DNA from: Catalimonadaceae bacterium JC749
GTDB taxonomy: Bacteria > Bacteroidota > Bacteroidia > Cytophagales > Cyclobacteriaceae
Assembly: GCA_021730635.1 (NCBI GenBank)
Contig: JAJNNC010000019.1
Coordinates: forward strand, 58,600 to 122,599
DNA: 64,000 nt
Direction: 5' to 3'
Shown: positions 52,304 through 61,886 of the stretch, one piece after another
Position numbering within the stretch: position 1 is the stretch's first letter
Layout: each line of letters begins with the position of its first letter
The notes under the pieces: generated by a model
Told to the model about the DNA's origin: nothing
What the model saw: the letters and a program-made list of their open reading frames with translations, nothing else
Database searches by the model: none
Program-made: the position numbers and the translations under genes

Positions 52304-54745
52304 ATGCCTACTCACCAGAAATTATGGAATAGCCCCTGCTACCTGATCATAGGAATCCTCTTGCTAACCACGTCACTTAGTGCCCAGTCTCTTACGCAGA
52401 CCATCAGGGGAACGGTTGTAGACAGTGACTCGCGGTTTCCTTTGCCGGGGGTGAATGTAGTGCTGATCACCGGGGATTCGGGTACTTTTAGCGGGACTTC
52501 TACCGATGAAGCGGGTGCTTTCAGATTACAAGGTGTACCCCTGGGGCGGCAGGCGCTGAAGTGTAGTTTTACGGGCTACCAGGATATTTATCTCAACAAT
52601 ATCATCGTCAGTTCAGCCAAAGAAGTGGTCTTGACGCTGGAGATGGAAGAGGCGATACAGCAACTGGAAGGGGTAGAGGTGGTAGCCACACGTTCCGGTG
52701 AAGTCAATAATGAAATGGCAATGGTCAGTGCCCGTCAGTTTTCGGTGGATGAGACAGATCGTTATCCGGGAAGCCGGGGTGACCCTTCCCGGATGGCTTC
52801 CAATTTTGCCGGTGTGCAGGGTGCTGATGATTCCAGGAATGATATAGTGATACGGGGGAACTCCCCTTCCGGCATTTTATGGCAGGTAGAGGGTATTGCC
52901 ATACCGAATCCCAATCACTTTAATATACCGGGAACGGCAGGAGGTCCCGTCAACATTATCAACAACAAGGTGCTGGCCAACTCGGATTTCTATACAGGAG
53001 CCTTCCCCGCTGAATTTGGGAATAGTATTGCCGGGGTTTTTGATATCAGATACAGAGCAGGCAATAACCAGCAATATGAGTTTAGCAGCCAGGTGGGTTT
53101 CCTGGGTCTGGAATTAGCCGCCGAAGGGCCTGTCAGCCGCGAAAAAGGGTCCAGCTTTCTGTTGACCTACCGCTATTCTACGCTGGGTTTGTTTCAGGCA
53201 CTCAATGTCAATATTGGCGTCGATGCCATACCCAATTATCAGGACCTTAATTTTAAGCTAAACTTTCCTTTACAGGGTGGGGGGAGCCTGTCATTCTGGG
53301 GTTTGGGCGGTGCCAGCACCATTGATATTGTTTTAAGCGAAGAGATTGGTTCCTCTACCATTTATGGTGCCTCCGACAGAGATCAGTATTTCTGGACGAA
53401 TATGGGAGCCACTGGTGTTTCTTACACCCGGCCTGTCAATGAAAATACTTTTCTGAAAGTGGTATTGGCTGCTTCCCGCGAATCCGTAGACGCAGAACAT
53501 GACCTGATTCTGACGAAAGACAGTCTGGTCAACGGAGAAGTGAAACAGGTGCTGGATGCCCTTCCCGAAGTGCTGGATTACACCTTTCGTACCGGTAAAG
53601 TGTCTGCGCATGCCTTGATGTACAAAAAGCTGAACAGCCGCAGTACTCTCAATTATGGTATTCAGGCCGACGGCTATTTCTTTCATTTTCTGGATTCTGC
53701 TGTCAACATGGTGGACCCTATAGACTTCAGCCAATGGGAAACCCGCTGGAATGCCCGGGACAATGCCTTGCTGCTGCAACCTTATATTCAGTTTAAACAC
53801 AAATTCAATGAGCGATTGGCGCTTTCTGCCGGTCTGCACCTTCAGTATTTTTCACTCAGTAAAAGTCTGAGTCCGGTAGAGCCACGGCTGGGATTAGAAT
53901 ATCAGCTCCCCAACCAGGCTACCCTTAGTTTGGGGGCAGGGATCCATAGTCAGATACAGCAACCCTACCTGTACTTTTATTCCGACTCGGTAGATGCGCA
54001 GGGCGAGCTGATCCTCTACAACAAAGAGATGGATTTTACCTACAGTGGACATCTGGTAGGAGGGTATGAAAAATGGATTGCTCCTGACGCCCGTCTTAAG
54101 TTGGAAACGTATGTACAGCGACTTTGGAACATTCCGGTAGAAATGGTGCCCTCTTCTTTCTCCCTGATCAATCAGGGATCAGGATTTACCCGTTTTTTTC
54201 CTGAAAAACTAAAGAATGATGGAACCGGCTATAACTATGGCTTGGAAGCGACGGTAGAAAAATTTTTCAGCCGACAGTTTTTCTTTCTGCTGACCGGTGC
54301 CCTGTTTGAGTCCAAATACCGGGGAAGTGATGGGATCGTAAGGGATACTGATTTCAACGGGAACTTTGCTTTTAATGGTTTGGCGGCTTATGAATTTATG
54401 TTTGATAAGGGGCAAACACTCACGGTAGGCTGTAATCTGACCTGGGTAGGCGGGAGGCGTACCGGTCCGGTAGATGCGGCCCTTTCAGCATATAACAATG
54501 ACCTGGTGTATGAAGATGCGCTACGCAATACCGAGCAGTTTCCCGCCTATTTTCGTCCCGATCTGCGCATTGCCTTCAAAGCCAATACCCCCAAGGTAAC
54601 CCATGAGGTGGCCCTCGATCTGACCAACTTTACAGGGCAGCAAAATATACTAACGAAAAGCTATGTAAACAAATCACCCGACTACTATCGCATTGACTAT
54701 CAACTGGGATTTCTCCCCGTTTTTTACTACAAAATAGATTTTTGA
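52304..54745 (+). CDS. TonB-dependent receptor family protein
   Basis: 813 residues. Signal peptide ends LSAQ near 29. A carboxypeptidase-regulatory-like domain (about 36-115, GTVVDSDSRFPLPGVNVVLI) is followed by a plug with FAGVQGADDSRNDIVIRGNSP, WQVEGIAIPNPNHFN and NSDFYTGAFPAEFGNSIAGVFDI, then a barrel. The plug is of the type with a VEG-I-PNPNH motif that differs from the other receptors here. No SusD-like partner follows. It lies 318 nt after the second LytTR regulator on the same strand, so it may be controlled by it. Ligand unknown. Confidence 0.9.
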   Translation: MPTHQKLWNSPCYLIIGILLLTTSLSAQSLTQTIRGTVVDSDSRFPLPGVNVVLITGDSGTFSGTSTDEAGAFRLQGVPLGRQALKCSFTGYQDIYLNNIIVSSAKEVVLTLEMEEAIQQLEGVEVVATRSGEVNNEMAMVSARQFSVDETDRYPGSRGDPSRMASNFAGVQGADDSRNDIVIRGNSPSGILWQVEGIAIPNPNHFNIPGTAGGPVNIINNKVLANSDFYTGAFPAEFGNSIAGVFDIRYRAGNNQQYEFSSQVGFLGLELAAEGPVSREKGSSFLLTYRYSTLGLFQALNVNIGVDAIPNYQDLNFKLNFPLQGGGSLSFWGLGGASTIDIVLSEEIGSSTIYGASDRDQYFWTNMGATGVSYTRPVNENTFLKVVLAASRESVDAEHDLILTKDSLVNGEVKQVLDALPEVLDYTFRTGKVSAHALMYKKLNSRSTLNYGIQADGYFFHFLDSAVNMVDPIDFSQWETRWNARDNALLLQPYIQFKHKFNERLALSAGLHLQYFSLSKSLSPVEPRLGLEYQLPNQATLSLGAGIHSQIQQPYLYFYSDSVDAQGELILYNKEMDFTYSGHLVGGYEKWIAPDARLKLETYVQRLWNIPVEMVPSSFSLINQGSGFTRFFPEKLKNDGTGYNYGLEATVEKFFSRQFFFLLTGALFESKYRGSDGIVRDTDFNGNFAFNGLAAYEFMFDKGQTLTVGCNLTWVGGRRTGPVDAALSAYNNDLVYEDALRNTEQFPAYFRPDLRIAFKANTPKVTHEVALDLTNFTGQQNILTKSYVNKSPDYYRIDYQLGFLPVFYYKIDF

Positions 54746-54782
54746 AAGCTTTCCAGGCAGCCGCTACCTGAAGAAGAAAACA

Positions 54783-54808
54783 AAAAAGAGCAGAAAACTG
54801 CCTGCTCT
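54783..54808 (-). terminator. Terminator between the receptor and the 54.8 kb gene
   Basis: AGAGCAG (54787-54793) / CTGCTCT (54802-54808). On the minus strand it is followed by six T (A run 54782-54787) and ends the 204-codon gene. Confidence 0.72.
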
Positions 54809-54836
54809 ATTAAGCATAAGGTAATTTGGCCTGTGC

Positions 54837-55451
54837 CTATTTCACAGAAATAGTTTTAGAGTAAGTATAATTATTACCCATAATAGAAATGGCAAAAGGG
54901 CCCGGGTGGATGCTGCTAATATCCAGTCCTTTGCTAAATCTTTCCTGGGAAGGTACGGCTTTTTCATAGACGGCTGTCCCAGACCGGTCGTACAGCTTCA
55001 GGGTAACAGGCGTAGAAAGACGATTGATAAAATCCACTTTAATCACACCTTTTGTAAGTTGTATGGCGGGTCTGAAATGCTGAAGATTGACCTGCCCCTC
55101 TTTGAGCGCTAAAACTTTCGTGATGACACTATCCCGGGTTTTGAGTTCTATCCTGTAGTCGCCGGCTGCATATTGGGAGAGGTCAAATTTTTTGGCATAG
55201 GAAGACCGTTGGCGGATTATTTCTTTATGCAATATACGGCCCTCTTGGTCTTTGATCTTCAATATGGCCGGCTGATGGACAGGCAAATGCGTTACCTGCA
55301 CGATAGCCTTTTTTTGTTCGGTTTTAATCTGTCGTACACTGACCTGTGTAGCGGTTCCTTCGTCATTATGTGCCAGCAACAGACCGGTTTGTGAAAATAC
55401 AAGAGTGAAAGCCAGCAGTGTTATTTGGGTTAACTTTTTCATATACTTCAT
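54837..55451 (-). CDS. Exported protein with two tandem sorting-domain-like beta sandwiches
   Basis: 204 residues (an ATG at 55442 would remove three). Signal peptide ends LLAHN near 29. Two halves resemble each other and the beta sandwich of T9SS C-terminal domains: LKIKDQEGRILHKEI...FDLSQYAAGDYRIEL (about 63-105) and LKLYDRSGTAVYEKA...LDISSIHPGPFAISI (about 150-193). The second half ends in YSKTISVK. There is no YPNP-type start motif, so it is not a standard T9SS cargo. It could be a DUF3244-like secreted protein. Function unknown. Confidence 0.75.
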   Translation of the reverse strand: MKYMKKLTQITLLAFTLVFSQTGLLLAHNDEGTATQVSVRQIKTEQKKAIVQVTHLPVHQPAILKIKDQEGRILHKEIIRQRSSYAKKFDLSQYAAGDYRIELKTRDSVITKVLALKEGQVNLQHFRPAIQLTKGVIKVDFINRLSTPVTLKLYDRSGTAVYEKAVPSQERFSKGLDISSIHPGPFAISIMGNNYTYSKTISVK

Positions 55452-56003
55452 TTTTTTAATTTGAGATGAGGGAGCAATGTTGTTTCCCTTTCACTTTGCA
55501 GATTGCTTGCCAAAAGAGAAAAGTGTTTAAATAGCTGAAAATGAAGGTTTTTTGTTGAGAGATGTGTTCATATTCGAACGGTCATTGTACAGTTGTAATA
55601 CATTGCGGGCTTACGGGAGCCATTCCATAGAAAGGGGGTGGACGATGTAAGGGAGGAACCTGCTGCTGTCTTGCTAGGCTTGACCCTATCATAGTGAATA
55701 TCGAAAAAAAAGTATCTGTAGCAACACAAAAAAACATCTACTCTTTTTCTTTTTTCTAATGAAACTAACCACTAACTTTAGATTAGTTTGTAGCACACAA
55801 ATGTAAGATGGAGAAGCCGCCCTTACAGTTGGATATCGAAATCTGTTTACAAGTCAATTTGATCTTTTTGCCTCCCTGTTACTGAAGAAAAGTGATGAAT
55901 TTTAATGCTTTTCTGAGATCGATCCAAATGCTTTAGTTGCTGTATTTGCTGCCTGATCATTCAGGTTAATGCTTGTCATATTTTCACCTAATCCACTAAG
56001 GCC
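55452..56003. promoter_or_regulatory. Intergenic region between divergent genes
   Basis: 552 nt with no supported gene. It holds promoters for the 54.8 kb gene (minus) and the 56 kb gene (plus). An imperfect palindrome AAACTAA (55762-55768) / TTAGTTT (55783-55789) lies within a run of repeated CTAA words and could be an operator. No consensus promoter was found. Confidence 0.4.
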
Positions 56004-58397
56004 ATGAAACAGCTCTTTTTGTCAGATAACGCCACGAAATCCAGATCTGACGTCTATTTCTTTATCCTTATTAGTTTATTGCTAGCTTTCCTGGCCTTGG
56101 TAGGGGTACAGCGGGGAAGCCTGATGGTTGACACACTCAACGGGCAGGATGTCTCTTCTATCCGTGCCCATGAATGGCAAAGAGATGTTAGTGATAAGTT
56201 TGCCAGTACTACCTACCAGGAAGCAGAGGGGATTATTTACCGGACAGCAAGTTTTACCCATCCGGCAGCTGTTTTGGCAGGCGCCACAATAGCGCTGGAA
56301 AATATGACAAAAATACCAGGCACTACCCTTGGTTTTCCGGCAAACGATATTTATAGCTTCCATAGAAATAAAACAACTACCAATACGGCAGGAGGGACCG
56401 TAAAACATCATGATACCAATGTGATGAGAATTCGTAATACGGGGACCAGCACACTTGTGATTTCAAATTTAGCCATTTCCAATACAAGCAAATTTATCAT
56501 TACTCACCTGAATGGCTCAGCTTTTACCGGCAACTACCCTATCAATGTAAATGCCGGAGGCTTTGTTGATGTGACACTGCAGTTTATCGATAATTCTACT
56601 TCAAAAGGTCTAAAAGAAGCCACCCTGACCATTCACTCCAATGCAGACAATGCCACTACCCTGACAGTATTGCTGAAAGGTACGCTCATGCTCAAAGTAG
56701 AAGGGGGTAACGAAGTCACCTCTATCCATATCATGAAAGCCTTTGGCTTTCAGACTTCCATGAACGGGCAGCCCAAGCCAAGCTCCAACTGGCCAACGCC
56801 TGCGGACGTTGACAATGGCGTGCATGGCGATCTGATACTGTCTAAAAGTTTTGTGCAGGCTATCGCTTCGCAACCCGTTCGTGCTATTCAGATAGCAGCT
56901 TTCAAAGGCCCCGGCACAGCGGTTGCCAAGTTGACCAAAGTCAATAGTAGTACGGTGGTGGGTGGTTTTCAATTTAGTTTTGGTACCCAATGGCATCAAA
57001 CATTACTGCCCAAGTCAACCAATACCTCTACTATCATTGCCAATGACTTTGCCAATACCATTGGAGAGCCTTTTCATATCAATATTGATGGTTATTCTAC
57101 CAACGGAGGCAATGCCAGTGGTCAAAAGGTCAATGAAATACTGGGCGTCAGGGTTTATAAAGTGTATGACAAAAACGGGCAGCTCATTCCTTACCATTAT
57201 ATTGTCCTTCAGGATTATATCATGAATGGTTGTGGTGCCGGAACCGCGAACTGCGACTGGAATGATAACCTCTATTATTTCATGAATATCAAACCGGCTA
57301 CCGATCCTTTTATTGCAGGTGCCCTCAACGACGTAACCGTGCAAAAAGGTGTGCCTTTTATTTACGATGCTTCCCTGGCGTTTGACAAAGGATATGCGGG
57401 CAATCAGCTAAAATACACAGCCAAATTGAGTAATGGCAATGCACTGCCTTCCTGGATGTCCATTGACCCTGCTTCAGGACATATCAGTGGCACACCCCCT
57501 ACAAACACTACTTCTCCACTCACAGTGCATGTTACGGCTACTGATCTGAATGGTATTGTTTTATTCGATGCCAACGCAACCGGATTTCAGATGCAGTTTT
57601 CCAGTACCGGTGGCAGTACTACAGCAGCCCTGGAGGCAGAATGTAGTCAGGCGATAGGGACAAACTGGACCATCGTGAATGATGCCACTGCTTCCGGAGG
57701 AGCGTATGTGAAAGCCAAGCCAGGGTTCAACAGCACAACTAGCGTACCCGCCGGTGTAGCTGACCGGGTTTCGTTGAGCTTTAATCTCGCCTCAGCAGGC
57801 AGTTACTACATTTTTGCCCGGGTAAAAGCCCCTTCCAGTGGAGATAATTCTTTTTGGGTCAAAATAGATAATGGGGCGTGGGTAGAGTGGTCTATTAATA
57901 ACTTTACCAGTGTCTTTGACTGGCGAAAAGTGATAGGCAGTCCCTTTAATTTTACCACAGGGGGTACGCATACTATCCACTTTGCCTACAGAGAAGACGG
58001 TACCTATCTGGATAAATTGGCTGTTTCAGCCAGCAGTACATTTCCTACAGGCAGCGGACCGGCAGCCAGTCCATGTGGAAGCGGTGCCCGACTGGCTGAG
58101 GATGTCGGGAAAGTGAAGCTACTACCTCAGGAAGTTTCTAAGGCAGAGAACGTGGGCGTCTATCCCAACCCGGGTACGGCTCTGTTTGAACTTCATCTGG
58201 GCCCGTTGGTCCGGAAAGGAAAGGCAAGCGTGACGGTTCTGAATGCCAATGGAGTGGTTGTCAAGAAATTAAACTATGAAGAGGGGCTCCCTGAAAAAGT
58301 AACCCTTGATCTGAAAGAGCAGGCCAACGGGCTCTATCTTCTTCAGATAGAATCTGCGGGACAAACGATTATCAAACGACTTATCAAGAGTCCTTAG
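56004..58397 (+). CDS. T9SS-sorted multidomain surface protein
   Basis: 797 residues. An N-terminal hydrophobic segment (about 19-37) acts as signal or anchor after a 17-residue cytoplasmic stretch. Residues about 120-232 form a choice-of-anchor-D/ASH-like domain (RIRNTGTSTLVISNL, SNADNATTLTVLLKG). Residues about 430-530 form a cadherin-like Ig domain (LNDVTVQKGVPF, LPSWMSIDPASGHISGTPP). Residues about 545-690 look like a carbohydrate-binding module (LEAECSQAIGTNW, YYIFARVKAP, YREDGTYLDKL). The end is a T9SS sorting domain (YPNPGTALFELHLG from about 722). No catalytic domain is recognised, so an adhesive or scaffold role at the cell surface is inferred. Confidence 0.85.
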   Translation: MKQLFLSDNATKSRSDVYFFILISLLLAFLALVGVQRGSLMVDTLNGQDVSSIRAHEWQRDVSDKFASTTYQEAEGIIYRTASFTHPAAVLAGATIALENMTKIPGTTLGFPANDIYSFHRNKTTTNTAGGTVKHHDTNVMRIRNTGTSTLVISNLAISNTSKFIITHLNGSAFTGNYPINVNAGGFVDVTLQFIDNSTSKGLKEATLTIHSNADNATTLTVLLKGTLMLKVEGGNEVTSIHIMKAFGFQTSMNGQPKPSSNWPTPADVDNGVHGDLILSKSFVQAIASQPVRAIQIAAFKGPGTAVAKLTKVNSSTVVGGFQFSFGTQWHQTLLPKSTNTSTIIANDFANTIGEPFHINIDGYSTNGGNASGQKVNEILGVRVYKVYDKNGQLIPYHYIVLQDYIMNGCGAGTANCDWNDNLYYFMNIKPATDPFIAGALNDVTVQKGVPFIYDASLAFDKGYAGNQLKYTAKLSNGNALPSWMSIDPASGHISGTPPTNTTSPLTVHVTATDLNGIVLFDANATGFQMQFSSTGGSTTAALEAECSQAIGTNWTIVNDATASGGAYVKAKPGFNSTTSVPAGVADRVSLSFNLASAGSYYIFARVKAPSSGDNSFWVKIDNGAWVEWSINNFTSVFDWRKVIGSPFNFTTGGTHTIHFAYREDGTYLDKLAVSASSTFPTGSGPAASPCGSGARLAEDVGKVKLLPQEVSKAENVGVYPNPGTALFELHLGPLVRKGKASVTVLNANGVVVKKLNYEEGLPEKVTLDLKEQANGLYLLQIESAGQTIIKRLIKSP

Positions 58398-58546
58398 CAT
58401 TCCTGAGAGTAGGAAATAACTTTAAGGATCATGCATGTTAGAGGGGTAATGATTACCTTTAAAGGGGTTTGTCTGAAAAGCAGTCAGTCATATATTTTAC
58501 TGATTGGTAAATGACGAATCATCCGCTTCCCACTTAACTAACATGC

Positions 58547-59407
58547 ATGAAAAGAAGACATTTTCTTGAGAAATCATTATTAGCCACTTCGCACATCGCC
58601 TTAAGCACAGGTACATTGTCGATAAAACCTAAGCAATGGTTTCCTGAAAAAAAGATCACCACCATTACCTACAATGTATATGCTTTTCAAGGGTATCCTA
58701 AAACGGATGATACCCAATTTGTTCTGAAAGAGGTGCAGGGGCAAATGCCTGAAAGAATAGCGTTGGAACTGGCTTTATTTCATCCGGATATTGTCACCTT
58801 TCAGGAGGCTCCGGCAGAAGAGGAAGTGAAGAAGGTGGCCGAAAAGCTGGACATGCAATATACCTATTTTCCGGGAGGGTTTCCGGGAGCGCTGCTTACC
58901 AAGTTTGAGATAGCAAATGCTCAAAACTGCCCTCTGGTACAGAAAAGTGAGCCAGGGGACCTTTTTTCAAGACATTGGGGTAAAGCGACACTCAAAACGG
59001 AGGATGAAGAGATCATGCTGTACAGTGCCCACCTGCATCCTAGTGACGATGCCATCAGGGCCAGAGAAGTGGAAGAAGTGCTGAAGGTGATGCAGGCAGA
59101 CGCCAAAACAGGGCAGCTGTTGCTCTTTCAGGGGGATCTGAACCATGAGCCCATCCAGGATGAATATGCCCGATGGGCACAGGCCGGACTCACTGATTGC
59201 TACAGCGCCAAAGGGGTGGAGCAGCGCAATACCATTAAAAGTACTTTTCCCAACCGAACAGTAGACTATATCTGGGCCAATGAAGTGTTGAGCAAAAGAT
59301 TGTTGCGATGCAAAGTGTTATTTGAAGGTAATTTTCGCACCAATCCGATGGATGAACGTTCTTTTGCCTTGAGTGATCATTTGCCGGTAATGGCAGAATT
59401 TAAGTGA
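58547..59407 (+). CDS. Exported endonuclease/exonuclease/phosphatase-fold protein
   Basis: 286 residues. The N terminus KRRHFLEKSLLATSHIALSTG resembles a Tat-type signal without an exact twin-Arg consensus. EEP-fold motifs are present: TYNVYAF, TFQEAP (metal Glu), YSAHLHP, GDLNHEP (Asp/Asn) and LSDHLPV (catalytic His pair). It is a metal-dependent phosphoesterase; substrate (nucleic acid, sphingomyelin or inositol phosphate) cannot be told. It is 149 nt after the T9SS protein on the same strand. Confidence 0.85.
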   Translation: MKRRHFLEKSLLATSHIALSTGTLSIKPKQWFPEKKITTITYNVYAFQGYPKTDDTQFVLKEVQGQMPERIALELALFHPDIVTFQEAPAEEEVKKVAEKLDMQYTYFPGGFPGALLTKFEIANAQNCPLVQKSEPGDLFSRHWGKATLKTEDEEIMLYSAHLHPSDDAIRAREVEEVLKVMQADAKTGQLLLFQGDLNHEPIQDEYARWAQAGLTDCYSAKGVEQRNTIKSTFPNRTVDYIWANEVLSKRLLRCKVLFEGNFRTNPMDERSFALSDHLPVMAEFK

Positions 59408-59566
59408 CCATGTCGTGAGGGTAAGTTGGAAATAAACGTTACTGATGCGCGAGCACTTTACAGATAGTATGTATTCAGCAGCAGCATCAAAGGTTAAAGG
59501 ACCGCTGCTTTGCTTCTCTGTCTGTTTACTCAAAATAGCTGCGGAGATCAGTCGGCACAAAAGAGT

Positions 59567-60322
59567 CTAACCGATTTCCTGGAGGTATTCAAGCCACCTG
59601 GTTTTGGTAAGACGCTCCGCTTTCTGCTGGGCAGGACTTTTGAAAGGCTTGCGGGCGAAAGTGGCAATCTGACGGAGATAGTTTTGCAACCCTGCAAAAA
59701 AGATGATGTCTACAAACATGTTAATTTCCTTTACAAACCCTTCCAGCCGACCCATTTTTTGCATCTTGAAAGTGTTAAACGCAGAGGAAGGAACCCAATA
59801 CACTTCTTTTTTGTGCTCAAGCATGTGGTTGTTAATGGCAATCTCCAACTGATAACCCTGAATTTGATTTTCCAGGATAGCCTTTAAATCGGTACGCCTC
59901 AGGATACGTTCGCCGGAGAACAGTACATCACCCCTATCCATTTTCACAAACCAGGGTGCCTTGATGCGTCTTAAAATAATCATATCGGCACTTTGCTGCT
60001 GCATCGCCTGAATGGCAAAACTGATTTCGGCCGGATTGATAAACTGCAAATCAGCGTCCATGAGTAAAACAAATTCATGGGAGGCATATTGCAGGCCATG
60101 CCGGATAGCTGCCGTTTTGCCCTGGTTATTGGGCAGCCTAACCAGTTCTACCTGAGGCCAGTATTGGAGAATCTGGTCGGCCATACCATCAGTAGAACCA
60201 TCATCAATACAAAGGATCTGTGAAATATCCTTGATTTTTGTAATAACATTTAATACAGAAAAAATGCGATGACCTTCATTATAAAAAGGGATGATACAAG
60301 TGGTTTGTCCGCTGGCATTCAT
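59567..60322 (-). CDS. Family 2 glycosyltransferase
   Basis: 251 residues, GT-A fold: TTCIIPFYNEG, CIDDGSTDG, GKTAAIRHGL, LLMDADLQF with the metal-binding DAD, and DRGDVLFSGERILRRTDL. No transmembrane helix at the C terminus, unlike DPMS-type enzymes. It is on the same strand as the exosortase cassette, 391 nt downstream, so it may act on the same surface polymer or protein; this is inference. Confidence 0.88.
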   Translation of the reverse strand: MNASGQTTCIIPFYNEGHRIFSVLNVITKIKDISQILCIDDGSTDGMADQILQYWPQVELVRLPNNQGKTAAIRHGLQYASHEFVLLMDADLQFINPAEISFAIQAMQQQSADMIILRRIKAPWFVKMDRGDVLFSGERILRRTDLKAILENQIQGYQLEIAINNHMLEHKKEVYWVPSSAFNTFKMQKMGRLEGFVKEINMFVDIIFFAGLQNYLRQIATFARKPFKSPAQQKAERLTKTRWLEYLQEIG

Positions 60323-60713
60323 ATTGGGTTATTTCATATAGTCTTACCTACTTTTTGAGCGAGCGTTCCCTGAATACTGTGGAAAGGCTACCGCTACAAC
60401 CTTTTTCCTTTGCTAAAGCCTGCGCTTACCCTAAGGGAAATTAGCTGAAAAAGTAAAATGTTACAATTTAAAAAAATGCTTGTTACTAATCCATAGAACT
60501 GACTTTTTATAGAATAGTTTCATTTTCTGTTCGCTTACCTGAAGAAAAATAATGGCATGAGATATCCTTCCGTTAATTTGTTCAGATTGACTGCTTTTTT
60601 GTCTGTTGCCACGAGGGAGTGGAAGCCGTATACCTGGCAAGCAGTTTCTTTACACATGGGTTTGCCACACTTAGTGACCTGTGCCAATATAGGGACCCCT
60701 TAAGCAGGGGTGT
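60323..60713. other. Intergenic region between GT2 and the exosortase-associated gene
   Basis: 391 nt with no supported gene. At its right end, ACCCCT (60695-60700) / AGGGGT (60706-60711) forms a short hairpin 3 nt past the associated gene's stop, without a T tract. The rest is AT-rich spacer and probably has the GT2 promoter. Confidence 0.45.
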
Positions 60714-61154
60714 TCAGGCTGGACTGACTTTTTTGAAGATATAATAATAGGCTGGCAGCGCTGCCAGGAATAAAGTAGGTGTATTGGTAATTAAAAACAA
60801 CATGTTGTGCACTTCTCCTGGTATTGCTAACCCGTTGTCCATTCCTTTCTTGACGCCATACAGGAACCCGGACAATAAGAATAATAACAGGTGGAGTTGA
60901 AAAAACTGCCAGGCAAAGGCTTTACTTCCCGTAATGAGCCTGAGCAACTGGGTGTAGAGTATCGCCCTGAACAAGGTAAAGACTACGACCAGCAGCATAG
61001 GCTCCGGACCAATCTTCAGCGATGAAAAGAAAGGAATTTTTTGGTGGTATACTGTCAGCGCCTGAATCCATGTTTTTCTGTTCAGATCGATGAGGATTTG
61101 TAGGAAGAATAGCGCAACTCCATAGATCACCTGAAATTTTCTTGTAGCGCTCAT
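60714..61154 (-). CDS. Exosortase-associated membrane protein (XrtX-associated type)
   Basis: 146 residues, about four transmembrane helices (about 7-23, 49-70, 80-100, 115-138). The start MSATRKFQVIYGVALFFLQILIDLN and a conserved-looking GPEPMLLVVVFTLFRAIL are membrane-bound with a short loop. It begins 7 nt after the exosortase stop, which marks it as a partner. I assign it by position, size and topology to the small membrane proteins that accompany Bacteroidota XrtX exosortases; it has no catalytic motif. Confidence 0.75.
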   Translation of the reverse strand: MSATRKFQVIYGVALFFLQILIDLNRKTWIQALTVYHQKIPFFSSLKIGPEPMLLVVVFTLFRAILYTQLLRLITGSKAFAWQFFQLHLLLFLLSGFLYGVKKGMDNGLAIPGEVHNMLFLITNTPTLFLAALPAYYYIFKKVSPA

Positions 61155-61161
61155 AATCCTC

Positions 61162-61668
61162 TCACACTTTTGTTTCCTTTAAGAGAGAATACCTTTGAGC
61201 CCACTTCATCCACAATACAAAGATGAGTCCGTAGACCAGAATGACAAAGGTGTATTTATGGTTGAAATCAAAACTGTTGCGAAAATACCAGCAGTTTATA
61301 CACAAGGCCATGACCCGCAGCACATTCAATAGGTGAATAGCCAGGATGCCTATGGGTAAAAACCACAGCTTATCTTTCCAGCGGGTAGGAAATGCCAGTA
61401 CAAAACAGGTAAACAAACCAAAGAAGTCAACCCCATTACAGGGTTTACCTATGTAAAGCAGCGGATATTGCTGCACATAAATACCCGTACTTACCCGGTG
61501 TGCGGCCAGGCCGGCTACTTTCAGCACCAGTACCCCTGCTTCGGCTAAATTTGTAGTAATCCAGTGATCTACAATGGTCTGTGCAATCAGTCCATTCCAG
61601 AGACTATACAATAGGATCAGCTTCAACAAAAAGCCGAAGGAGGGGTGGATGTTCATGGCTCTGATCAT
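61162..61668 (-). CDS. xrtX: Exosortase family protein, XrtX-like
   Basis: 168-residue polytopic membrane protease/transpeptidase. The three catalytic residues of exosortases are in their expected order: Cys77 in GKPCNGVDFFG, Arg118 in HLLNVLRVMAL and His137 in FDFNHKYTF. It is short compared with proteobacterial exosortases (about 280-500) but normal for Bacteroidota stand-alone types. It should cut the C-terminal sorting signal of the adjacent PID-CTERM protein and attach the product to another molecule. The start ATG (61668) overlaps the stop of the substrate gene (ATGA). Confidence 0.88.
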   Translation of the reverse strand: MIRAMNIHPSFGFLLKLILLYSLWNGLIAQTIVDHWITTNLAEAGVLVLKVAGLAAHRVSTGIYVQQYPLLYIGKPCNGVDFFGLFTCFVLAFPTRWKDKLWFLPIGILAIHLLNVLRVMALCINCWYFRNSFDFNHKYTFVILVYGLIFVLWMKWAQRYSLLKETKV

Positions 61669-61886
61669 GATTTTTTGCGGGAATCATATAATAGTTTCGC
61701 CCCCGCAGCTGCACCCAGTCCCAGAAAAAAGGACAGGCCACCATCTATAGGAATCCCTGTGGGGGGAGGAGGTCCGGGCCCCACTTGCGCAAAAGTTTCT
61801 GGCAGAGAAGTCAACAGAAAGGTAATAAGTACGGGAAGCCATTTTTTCATAGCCGTTATGGGTTTTTTTAAGGAGGTCATTTTCAT
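61665..61886 (-). CDS. PID-CTERM exosortase substrate, 73 residues
   Basis: Very short precursor: signal peptide to about residue 33 (TFA), a mature stretch QVGPGPPPPTGI of about 12 residues, then the sorting signal: PID (46-48), a hydrophobic segment (50-65) and a basic tail ending DSRKKS. This tripartite end is the PID-CTERM form of exosortase recognition. Start choices at 61886, 61880 or 61850 do not change the mature part. It overlaps both neighbours by ATGA: the T9SS protein stop at 61883 and the exosortase start at 61668. The tiny mature part is unusual and suggests a peptide linker or anchor rather than an enzyme. Confidence 0.85.
   Translation of the reverse strand: MKMTSLKKPITAMKKWLPVLITFLLTSLPETFAQVGPGPPPPTGIPIDGGLSFFLGLGAAAGAKLLYDSRKKS

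Noticed and set aside
14454..54745. SusC/SusD polysaccharide utilisation loci around the five receptors
   Set aside because: No SusD-like lipoprotein follows any receptor and no glycosidase cluster accompanies them.
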